This document shows, piece after piece, positions 55,396 through 62,703 of a stretch of DNA of 64,000 bases. Positions within the stretch are counted from its first letter, which is position 1. Every line of letters begins with the position of its first letter. The translations under genes were made by a program, and so were the position numbers. Source of the DNA: Reyranella humidisoli (GTDB lineage Bacteria > Pseudomonadota > Alphaproteobacteria > Reyranellales > Reyranellaceae); the NCBI RefSeq assembly GCF_019039055.1, contig NZ_JAHOPB010000001.1, positions 1,178,001-1,242,000 on the forward strand, written 5' to 3'. The notes beneath the pieces were generated by a model. The model worked only from the letters and a program-made list of their open reading frames with translations. It made no database searches and was not told where the DNA came from.

Positions 55396-56183
55396 CAGCT
55401 GCGCTCCGGCTCGCCGATGGCGGGCAGGTCGCCCATCCCGGCCAGGACTTCTGCGACATGGCGCACCTGCACGGCACTGCCTTCGCGCTGCAGCTTGCCC
55501 GCCATATTCATCAGGCAACCGAGATCGCCGGCCAGCAAGGTGCCGGCGCCGGTCGAGGCGATGTCAGCGGTCTTCTCGCCGACCATGGCATTCGAAATCT
55601 CCGGATACTTCACGCAGAAGGTGCCGCCGAAGCCGCAGCAGACTTCCGGCGTCTTCATTTCGTTGAGCTTCAGCCCCTGCACCGAGCCGAGCAGTCCACG
55701 CGGCTGCTCCTTCACGCCCAGTTCGCGCAGCCCGGAGCAGGAATCGTGATAGGTCACGGCGCCATCGTAACGCGCGGCGACCTTCCTGACGCCCAGCACG
55801 TCGACCAGGAACGACACGAGCTCGAAGCTGCGGGCCGCAAGATCCTCGGCGCGTGCCTTCAGCGCGGGGTCGTCGTCGAACAGGCCGGGATAATGATGCG
55901 ACAGCATCCCGCCGCAGGAGCCCGACGGCGCCACGACGGCATCGTAGCCTTCGAAGGCATCGATCACCTGCAGGGCAATGGCGCGCGTCGTCGCGCGGTC
56001 GCCGGAGTTGTAGGCCGGCTGACCGCAGCAGACCTGGAGGGATGGCACCTCGACGGTACAACCTGCTTCTTCCAGGAGCTTCACGGCGGCAAAGCCCACG
56101 GACGGCCGGAACAGGTCGACGAGGCAGGTGACGAAGAGCGCGACGCGGCGCGGGCGGGCGGAGGTGGCTGGCGATCTGGACAC
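55395..56183 (-). CDS. lutA: LutA, CCG-domain subunit of L-lactate utilisation complex
   Basis: Protein of 262 residues with two CCG domains (LQVCCGQPAYNSGDRATT and PEVCCGFGGTFCVKYPEIS), the cluster-binding motifs of this family. The first conserved strand begins RRVALFVTCLVD. A GTG at 56183 is taken as start; the frame continues upstream without a better start. It is the first gene of the lut operon, which uses overlapping stop/start codons throughout. Confidence 0.9.
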   Translation of the reverse strand: MSRSPATSARPRRVALFVTCLVDLFRPSVGFAAVKLLEEAGCTVEVPSLQVCCGQPAYNSGDRATTRAIALQVIDAFEGYDAVVAPSGSCGGMLSHHYPGLFDDDPALKARAEDLAARSFELVSFLVDVLGVRKVAARYDGAVTYHDSCSGLRELGVKEQPRGLLGSVQGLKLNEMKTPEVCCGFGGTFCVKYPEISNAMVGEKTADIASTGAGTLLAGDLGCLMNMAGKLQREGSAVQVRHVAEVLAGMGDLPAIGEPERS

Positions 56184-56338
56184 GTCGCGAACATGGCAGC
56201 GACGAATTTGGCGTGCAACGGCCGCTTGTCCGAAAAGGTTCGAAGGGCGGTGGAAGGGCAACGGCCACCGGATGCCGGCCCCGGGCGATGGGCCGGCTTT
56301 TCACCGCCCGCGAACCGCCGCGGGCAGGGTCCCGGCGG

Positions 56339-57460
56339 TCAGTTCTTGTTGGGCACCAGGATGATGGCGCGGCCTTCGCTGTTCATGCGGCCCGCCCACT
56401 CGGCGGCCTGAGCCCCACTGCCGTAGAAGATGTCGCCCCGGGCCGGACCTTTGATGGCGGCGCCCGTGTCCTGGGCGATCATCAGGCGGCGATAGGATTC
56501 GGTGGCGCCGGGCTTGCGGTAAACCGGACGGCGCGTGTCGATCCATACCGGCGTACCGTAGGGCGTGATCGTCGGATCGATGGCCATGCTGCGCTGCGCG
56601 GTGAGGGGCACCCCTTCGGCCCCGATGGGTGCCGAGGTCTTGGTATCCCGGAAGAAGATGTAGCGCTCGTTCTTGCGCATTACGTCGCGCGCCTGCTGCG
56701 GATTGCGCTTCAGCCAGTCGCGGATGGCGGGCCAGGTCGCATCCTCCTTCTTCATCACGCCCGTCTCGACCAGTACGGCGCCGATTGCCGTGTAGGGCCG
56801 GTTGTTGGAGCCGTCGAAGCCCAAAGTCATGGTGCCGCCCTCGGCGAGCTGCACGCGGCCGCTGCCCTGGACCTGAACCTCGAACAGACCGACGGGATCC
56901 TGAACGTAGGCGATCTCGAGGCCCTTGCCCTTCAGCGCGCCGGCTTCGATCTCGGTGCGCGTATAGTAGGGCTGGTCGGTGAGATCCGGCGGCTTGCGAT
57001 AGACCGGGACGGTGAAGAGGCGGGAGGGAACCTTGCTGCCGCGCAGATCCGGCTCGAAATAACCCGTGAACTTGCCCGGCGCCTGGACGATCAGCGGGCG
57101 GAAATTCGTCTCGAAGAATGCGCGCGAGCCGCGGGCATCGCCGGGCTTCACCGCCGCTGCGGCCTCGCAGATTCGCGCCCATTCACCGGGCGTGATGGTC
57201 TTCTCGCCGCCATCGGTTGCGATCCGGACGTCGGGCCCGGCCGTCAGCCTGGGACACGACCGGCGAAATGTGGCGAGCGCCTCGGCGTGGCGATCCCCTG
57301 CCCAACCGGCGATCTCGTTGTAGGACGTCGGCTCCATCGCGATCCGCTGTTGCGGTGCGGAGCCGGGTGTCGAGGCGCAGGCAGACAGGAAACCGGCGAC
57401 CAACAGGGTCAGGCCACCGGCGAGAAGGCTCCCTCGCATTCTCGGAAACGCCTCCCTCAA
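56339..57460 (-). CDS. mltA: MltA, membrane-bound lytic murein transglycosylase A
   Basis: Lipoprotein of 373 residues that cleaves the glycan strand of peptidoglycan to a 1,6-anhydro product. The lipobox is LSAC (Cys ~28). The MltA barrel has GKFTGYFEPDLRGS, PVYRKPPDL and QVQGSGRVQLAEGGTMTLGFDG with the catalytic Asp region further on (QDTGAAIKGPARGDIFYGSG, the 3D domain). The start overlaps the timA stop by four bases, the usual alphaproteobacterial pair. Confidence 0.93.
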   Translation of the reverse strand: MREAFPRMRGSLLAGGLTLLVAGFLSACASTPGSAPQQRIAMEPTSYNEIAGWAGDRHAEALATFRRSCPRLTAGPDVRIATDGGEKTITPGEWARICEAAAAVKPGDARGSRAFFETNFRPLIVQAPGKFTGYFEPDLRGSKVPSRLFTVPVYRKPPDLTDQPYYTRTEIEAGALKGKGLEIAYVQDPVGLFEVQVQGSGRVQLAEGGTMTLGFDGSNNRPYTAIGAVLVETGVMKKEDATWPAIRDWLKRNPQQARDVMRKNERYIFFRDTKTSAPIGAEGVPLTAQRSMAIDPTITPYGTPVWIDTRRPVYRKPGATESYRRLMIAQDTGAAIKGPARGDIFYGSGAQAAEWAGRMNSEGRAIILVPNKN

Positions 57461-58179
57461 CCTTCGCTTTCGGTCTTGATAAGCTGCCAGTTGGGATCAC
57501 CCGATGTCGTGTCGCGACGGAACGTCCAGAGGTCGACGACCTTCTGGACCTCGTTGGGATTGCCATCGACGATCTGTCCGTCGGCATTGCGCACGACGTT
57601 GATCTGCTCGCTGACGAACCGGACAGTGACGACGGCGTTCGGTCCCTGCATTTCCGCCGCAGCGATGTCCGAGGCCTCGAAGCCGATCAGCGTCGTCTCC
57701 GCCGTCTCGTTGCGCTCGATCCGCCCGCGAATGGCGGCTTCGAAGCTGGAATAGGTGGCGCTGTCGAGCAAGGGCTTCAGCGAGCCCGTGTCGCCGCGGG
57801 CGAAGGCCTCGACGATGGCTGTGAAGGCGGCGCGCGCGCCACCGGTGAAGCCGATCGGCTCGAAGGCGGGATCGGCCGCGCGAATGGCGGCGACGCCGGG
57901 CGTCGCGCTCGGCATCACGGTGGCCCGGATGCCGCCGGGTCCGCTGGTCGGCGAGGACTGGCGCGGGGCCGGCGCATTGGCTGTCGGCAACGGCACGACA
58001 TTGTCGTTGCCTTGCGACGCATCGCCGACGCGCGGCGTGGTCGGCGGCGCGGGTGGCGTGAACGGATCGCGTGCCGGCGGCTGTTCGTTGCCGGTGCGTT
58101 TGCCCAAGACGGATCGCAACCGCAGGATCAGGAAGACCGCGACCAAACCGATCAGGATGATGTCGTAGTTGTTACCCAC
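57457..58179 (-). CDS. TimA-like Tim44-domain inner-membrane protein
   Basis: Protein of 240 residues with one N-terminal membrane helix (IILIGLVAVFLILRLRSVLG), a Pro-rich linker (~45-85) and a C-terminal Tim44 domain (FTAIVEAFARGDTGSLKPLL up to VDLWTFRRDTTSGDPNWQL). It is the bacterial relative of the mitochondrial import motor subunit. It is coupled to mltA by ATGA. SecB and ssb-like neighbours seen in other species are not within the window. Confidence 0.88.
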   Translation of the reverse strand: MGNNYDIILIGLVAVFLILRLRSVLGKRTGNEQPPARDPFTPPAPPTTPRVGDASQGNDNVVPLPTANAPAPRQSSPTSGPGGIRATVMPSATPGVAAIRAADPAFEPIGFTGGARAAFTAIVEAFARGDTGSLKPLLDSATYSSFEAAIRGRIERNETAETTLIGFEASDIAAAEMQGPNAVVTVRFVSEQINVVRNADGQIVDGNPNEVQKVVDLWTFRRDTTSGDPNWQLIKTESEG

Positions 58180-58286
58180 GATGGCGCTCCGAAGGCTCGC
58201 TATCCCACGCGCTCGACTGTCTCAAATTACATAGGCTGCGAATGGGGAAAGGGCAAGGCAACGACCTGACCGCTTTCGAGCCGGGT

Positions 58287-59642
58287 TCATGCGGCCAGGA
58301 CCAAAATATCGACGGATTCGCCAACGCCTCCGACCTGCCGGCCGGGCCGGCGCTCAAGGGGAGCGGCGGGGCGATATCCCTGGCGTTCGGCGAGCGCGTA
58401 GGTGGCGCCGTCGGTGATGGCACGGGTCCGCTCGACCTTGTTGTGCTTCTCGAGCTTGGAGGCAAAGTTCACGGCATCGCCGATGACCGTGAATTCGAGG
58501 CGTTCGCCGTCGCCCACGGCCCCGAACACCACCCGTCCCGAAGAAGCGGCGAGGCCGATGTCCAGCGGCGGCAATCCGGCGGCCCGCCGCTCGGCGGCCC
58601 AGGCGGTCGCGGCCTCCATCACGGCCTCGGCGGCCCTGAGCGCGTCAGCCGCAGCGGTCGGCGACGGTGTCACCGCGCCGAACGACGCCAGGATGCCGTC
58701 CCCCAGAAACTTGTCGATGCTGCCGCCGGCGGCCACGATCAGGGGACAGACGCGGTGCTGATAGTTCTGCAGGAGCTTCATCACCTCGTCGGGCTGAAGC
58801 TCCGTCGACAGTCGCGTGAAGCCCCGCAGGTCGACGGTCAGGATGGCGACGTCGCGCAATTCGCCTTCGCCGGCCCGGATCGACATCTCCGCCCCGCGAA
58901 TGCGCGCCGCGACGCCGGGGTCGAAGAAGCGCGAGAGGTCGTGGGCCGCGACCCCCTCGCTGACCGAGCGTACCAGCAGATGGCGCGCCCGCGAGATGGC
59001 CAGCGCCAGCACCGCCGTTGCCAGCAGGATGGCGATCATCTTGTCGACCTCGGCGCCCACGAGCAGAGCGGTCGAGGTCATGTACTCGACATAGTTGTGC
59101 GTGACGTTCGGCGGGCCGCCGAGGCCGGAAGCGGCGTAGAAGGTGAGGCCGGCCCAGCCCGCCGCCGCCACGATCCCGGTGAACACCACGAAGCGGGCTT
59201 CGAAGCGCAGCGCCCGCAAGGCGATGAAAAGGAACACGTAGAACAGCGTCGGGGCCTTGAGATAGAAGGCCGCCGACTGCGCGTATTTCAAGTGGAAGGT
59301 CCAGATCAGCGCCATCAGCAGCGCGATGTCGACAATCACCGAGACGTAGAGCATCCAACGCGCCAGGCGTCTGGCATGCGCCAGCACGATGCGCACGACG
59401 CAGAAGGCCGCGTAGGTGAACAGTACGGTCAGTTCGAGCGAGAACTCGTCCTGGACCGTGCCCTCGGCCATGGCCGTGCCCTGATAGAGCGCCGTGACCA
59501 GCAGCACGATCAGAAGCTGGGTCCAGCCGATCAGAATCTCGCTGCGCTCCTGCTGGGCGCGGATGGCGTCGCGCACGCGTTCCGGGACGTTGTCCGGCCC
59601 GCCGCCGCCGTCGAACAGCCAGTCGCGGAAGCGGGAAAGCAT
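58287..59642 (-). CDS. Class III adenylate/guanylate cyclase with membrane domain
   Basis: Membrane-bound nucleotide cyclase of 451 residues. About six hydrophobic helices (~35-220) come first, without a recognised extracellular sensor. The C-terminal catalytic domain begins VAILTVDLRGFTRLSTELQP with the metal aspartate, then FLGDGILASFGAV with the second one. The product, cAMP or cGMP, is not set by what I can read. The frame is open further up, but the ATG at 59642 matches the membrane domain start and overlaps the upstream stop (TGATG). Confidence 0.9.
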   Translation of the reverse strand: MLSRFRDWLFDGGGGPDNVPERVRDAIRAQQERSEILIGWTQLLIVLLVTALYQGTAMAEGTVQDEFSLELTVLFTYAAFCVVRIVLAHARRLARWMLYVSVIVDIALLMALIWTFHLKYAQSAAFYLKAPTLFYVFLFIALRALRFEARFVVFTGIVAAAGWAGLTFYAASGLGGPPNVTHNYVEYMTSTALLVGAEVDKMIAILLATAVLALAISRARHLLVRSVSEGVAAHDLSRFFDPGVAARIRGAEMSIRAGEGELRDVAILTVDLRGFTRLSTELQPDEVMKLLQNYQHRVCPLIVAAGGSIDKFLGDGILASFGAVTPSPTAAADALRAAEAVMEAATAWAAERRAAGLPPLDIGLAASSGRVVFGAVGDGERLEFTVIGDAVNFASKLEKHNKVERTRAITDGATYALAERQGYRPAAPLERRPGRQVGGVGESVDILVLAA

Positions 59643-60478
59643 CAGCGCTTCTCCAGCCAGAGGCTGGCGGGCATCGCATCCGGCGGTCGCGGCAGGCGCG
59701 CGATAACCGAGGCAGCCAGCCGGTCGGCCATGCGTCGCTCCGCCCAGACGCTGGAGAAAAGTGGCTTGAACGCCCCGCCGGTCAGCAGCGGCACAACGCC
59801 CTGCTGCTCGTTGTAGGCGCGCCAGCCCCAGATCGCGGGATAGTCGAAGGGCAGGAAGATGTCGTGGATGTGGACCAGTGCGCCCGACGGGAGGCCCGGC
59901 AGGACTCGGTTCAGCAGGATGTCGACGTCGCTGCCCGGCATCAGGATGTGGCTGGAATCGATGAACAGGACGTCGTCCTTCATCAGCCCGTCGAAGACCT
60001 TGGCCGGCGCCGCCTGAAGGGTCGACGACTTCACCCGGACGCCGGGCAGGTCGGCGATATCGGCCCGCGGCGCGGGATCGATCGCCAGGATTTCGCCGAC
60101 ACCGCCCACGGCCCTGGACAGGACGCGCGTCGAATGGCCGGACCCGACCTCGATGATGTGGCGCGGCTTGCGCTCGCGGACCAGCGCATAGGCGACCGCG
60201 GCATCGAGAGAGGGAAACCACGATTGCTCGAACAGTGCCTTGCAGGTTTCCAGCGTCTGGGCGTGCGCATCGACGGCATCGAGCACGGCGCCGAACTGGT
60301 CCGAGTGCTCCTCGAACAGGCGCTCGATCGCGGGATAGGGCGGCTGCGCGCCGGGCGGCGGCAGCAACGGCGCGTAGCGATGCGGAATGAACCAGCCGCG
60401 CGGCTTCAGGCCGAGGACGGTCGGCAATCCCAACGCAAACCGCCTCCAGCGGCCGCGCAGGCTGGGCGTGGCACTCAT
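59642..60478 (-). CDS. SAM-dependent methyltransferase, class I
   Basis: Protein of 278 residues of the Methyltransf_24-like type: IIEVGSGHSTRVLSRAVGG (~109-127), ILAIDPAPRADIADLP, then DVLFIDSSHILMPGSDVDIL and LVHIHDIFLPFDYP. The DSSH and HIHDIF pattern is common in O-methyltransferases of sugars or small molecules. It stands 10 bp after the MBL hydrolase and is joined to the cyclase gene by TGATG. Confidence 0.82.
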   Translation of the reverse strand: MSATPSLRGRWRRFALGLPTVLGLKPRGWFIPHRYAPLLPPPGAQPPYPAIERLFEEHSDQFGAVLDAVDAHAQTLETCKALFEQSWFPSLDAAVAYALVRERKPRHIIEVGSGHSTRVLSRAVGGVGEILAIDPAPRADIADLPGVRVKSSTLQAAPAKVFDGLMKDDVLFIDSSHILMPGSDVDILLNRVLPGLPSGALVHIHDIFLPFDYPAIWGWRAYNEQQGVVPLLTGGAFKPLFSSVWAERRMADRLAASVIARLPRPPDAMPASLWLEKR

Positions 60479-60488
60479 CGGTACATGC

Positions 60489-61337
60489 TCACGGCGTTAG
60501 GGTCAGGCCTTCATGGGCGACGAGCACGCGCGGCAGACCGCCCGGCGCAAAACCCGGCCGCACGGCAGCCGCCGCGCGCGCCACGTTGTCCATGAAGGCG
60601 TCGTCATGGCTGGGATCGTGATGGAAGATGGCGAGCGTGCCGACTCCGGCTGCGTCGGCAATCCGAACACCTTCCTGCCAGGTCGAGTGGCCCCAGCCGC
60701 GATAGCGCTGGTACTCCTCGTCGGTGTAGCTCGAATCGTAGATCATCACGTCGGCGCCGCGACACAGTTCGACGATGCCGTGGTCGATCGTGCCTTCCCG
60801 ATGTTCCGTGTCGGTGATGTAGCAGATCGACTTGCCGAGATGGTCGACGCGATAGCCGGTGGCGCCGTTGGGATGGTTGAGTGGCGTCGTGTGCAGCGCG
60901 ACGGCGCCGCACGACAGCGTGTCGCCGGCCCGGAACTCCCTGAATTCGACCCGTGCCTGGAAGATGTCGAGCGAGACGGGATAGAGCGGCGCCTGCATCA
61001 GGTGTCCGACGACCTTCTTCAGCGTGTAGGGCGCCTCCAGATGACCGGCCCACATGCGGACCGAGCTGCGCTGGTCGAAGAGCGGCGCAAAGAACGTGAG
61101 GCCCGAGATGTGATCGAGATGCGTGTGGGTGAAGTAGATGTCGATGTCGAGCGGCGCCTGGCGTGCGAGTTCGACGCCCAGCGTGCGAATACCCGTTCCG
61201 GCGTCGAAGATCATGCGCCGGCCCCCGGCGGTGATCTCCAGACACGAGGTATTGCCGCCATAGCGCGCGTATTCCGCGCCGGGACATGAGATGGATCCCC
61301 GCACGCCCCAGAACCGGACTTTAAGACCGTCGACCAA
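60489..61337 (-). CDS. MBL-fold metallohydrolase
   Basis: Zinc-dependent hydrolase of about 282 residues. The metal motif HTHLDH (~71-76) is complete, and further ligands are in LNHPNGATGYRV, the DTEHREGTIDHG part and FHHDPSHDD at the end. It resembles the RNase Z/PhnP-like and cyclic-phosphodiesterase group, with an RFWGVRGSI start. The start is unclear: a TTG at 61337 has GGGAAG at good distance, while the frame continues to 61409. It leads the run with the methyltransferase and the cyclase, so a nucleotide phosphodiester substrate is possible, but not shown. Confidence 0.8.
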   Translation of the reverse strand: MVDGLKVRFWGVRGSISCPGAEYARYGGNTSCLEITAGGRRMIFDAGTGIRTLGVELARQAPLDIDIYFTHTHLDHISGLTFFAPLFDQRSSVRMWAGHLEAPYTLKKVVGHLMQAPLYPVSLDIFQARVEFREFRAGDTLSCGAVALHTTPLNHPNGATGYRVDHLGKSICYITDTEHREGTIDHGIVELCRGADVMIYDSSYTDEEYQRYRGWGHSTWQEGVRIADAAGVGTLAIFHHDPSHDDAFMDNVARAAAAVRPGFAPGGLPRVLVAHEGLTLTP

Positions 61338-61535
61338 CAAACTCTTCCCGGTAAGTGTGGCGCCAGAGTCCACAGGGAGGTGGGTGCCGTCAACCGAGGC
61401 GCGAGGCAATAAGATCTGGCCGCATTCTTGCGTGGCGATCCGGGCGGCTGTTTTTCACGTATTCTTGCAGTCGGCGGTCGAATCCGGCGTTCCGACTGCG
61501 TTGCCTACCGGCCGGTTCGGAGCAATACTTTGCCT

Positions 61536-61907
61536 ATGGACACCATCAATCCCGCTACCGCCCCGGCGCTCGCCGCGCCGCCCCTGCGTTGCGCCAAGTT
61601 CGCCATCGGCCAGGTGGTGAAGCACCGCATCTACCCCTTTCGGGGCGTGATCTTCGACGTCGACCCGGTGTTTGCGAACACCGAGGAGTGGCTGTCGTCG
61701 ATCCCCGAGGAAGTGCGGCCGCGCCGGGACCAGCCCTTCTACCACCTGCTCGCCGAGAACGCGCAGACCACCTACGTGGCCTATGTCTCGGAGCAGAACC
61801 TGCTGGCGGACGATACCGGCAAGCCGGTGTCGCACCCGCAGGTGCCGCAGTTCTTCAAGGAACTGAAGCGCGGCCACTATGTGTCGCGCGAGCGCGCACT
61901 GCATTAA
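61536..61907 (+). CDS. hspQ: HspQ, heat-shock protein / hemimethylated-DNA-binding domain
   Basis: Protein of 123 residues. The domain begins CAKFAIGQVVKHRIYPFRGV, then FDVDPVFANTEEW and the characteristic end QPFYHLLAENAQTTYVAYVSEQNL. In E. coli HspQ is a heat-shock protein that adapts substrates for Lon and stimulates degradation of DnaA mutants. The N-terminal ~18 residues are an extra tail. The frame stays open upstream, but the ATG at 61536 is the natural start. Confidence 0.88.
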   Translation: MDTINPATAPALAAPPLRCAKFAIGQVVKHRIYPFRGVIFDVDPVFANTEEWLSSIPEEVRPRRDQPFYHLLAENAQTTYVAYVSEQNLLADDTGKPVSHPQVPQFFKELKRGHYVSRERALH

Positions 61908-61919
61908 GAGCGAGCGGCT

Positions 61920-62582
61920 TTACCGCAGCGCGGCCGCCACCTGATCCACGGTGGCGGTCCATCCGACGATCGCGCCCTGCGCGCGGATCATGTCGATCGC
62001 CGCCTTCTTGAATTCCGGGAAATAGCTCTCGGTCGCGTCCTCGGCCAGCAGGCACTCGAAGCCGCGGTCGTTGGCCTCGCGCATGGTCGTCTGCACGCAG
62101 ACTTCGGTGGTGACGCCAGCGAACACGAGATGCGTGATTTTTCTCTCGGCCAGGATCTCGCCGAGTGGCGTCGCGTAGAAGGCGCCCTTGCCGGGCTTGT
62201 CGAGCACGATCTCGCCGGGCTTCGGGCCGAGTTCCGGCACGATGTCCGCGCCGGGCTCGCCCGCGATCAGGATGCGGCCCATCGTGCCCGGATCGCCAAT
62301 CCGCATCGAGGGCTTGCCGCGCAGCCGCTTGGCCGGCGGGCAATCCGACAGGTCGGGCCTGTGGCACTCGCGCGTATGGACGATCGTCAGGCCTGCGGCG
62401 CGGAACGCCTCGATCAGCCGCCCGACCGTCGGGACGATCGCCGACAACAGGCTCACATCGTTGCCTAGGGTCGCGCCGAACCCTCCCGGTTCGATGAAGT
62501 CGCGCTGCATGTCGATCACGATCAGCGCCGTGTGCGCGGGATCGAAAGTGAAGTCGAACGGCTGTGCGGCAATGGTTTTCAC
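61920..62582 (-). CDS. Cysteine hydrolase, isochorismatase-like
   Basis: Protein of 220 residues with the catalytic triad of the superfamily: Asp in [17 protein letters not shown] (~20-36), Lys in [13 protein letters not shown] and Cys in [15 protein letters not shown]. It is similar to RutB and biuret-type amidohydrolases that split ureido or amide bonds. Start is a GTG. It converges on hspQ and is directly after the REP-like element, which separates it from the ABC gene. Confidence 0.85.
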   Translation of the reverse strand: MKTIAAQPFDFTFDPAHTALIVIDMQRDFIEPGGFGATLGNDVSLLSAIVPTVGRLIEAFRAAGLTIVHTRECHRPDLSDCPPAKRLRGKPSMRIGDPGTMGRILIAGEPGADIVPELGPKPGEIVLDKPGKGAFYATPLGEILAERKITHLVFAGVTTEVCVQTTMREANDRGFECLLAEDATESYFPEFKKAAIDMIRAQGAIVGWTATVDQVAAALR

Positions 62583-62610
62583 TAGCGCACCCCCGGTAGC
62601 TCAAAAGCAG

Positions 62611-62684
62611 GTGTCATCCCGAGCGTAGCGAGGGATCCTTGCGCAGAAGCAGTTAAGGATCCCTCGCTGCGCTCGGGATGACAC
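62611..62684. repeat. REP-like palindromic repeat (copy 2)
   Basis: The 30-nt arms (62611-62640 and 62655-62684) have the same sequence as those at 33517-33591. The loop (14 nt) differs completely. It lies upstream of the isochorismatase-like gene and downstream of the ABC ATPase gene, both on the minus strand. Identical arms with changed loops suggest recent spread. Confidence 0.88.
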
Positions 62685-62703
62685 AAGGAGGTATCACTCG
62701 TCA

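Noticed and set aside
56274-56301. Hairpin GCCGGCCC/GGGCCGGC with T4 on the plus strand between lutA and mltA
   Set aside because: It would terminate plus-strand transcription, but both flanking genes are on the minus strand and no plus-strand gene precedes it. Probably chance in GC-rich DNA.
61449-61463. TTTTTCACGTATT upstream of hspQ as a third parS
   Set aside because: Only one half of the palindrome is kept.
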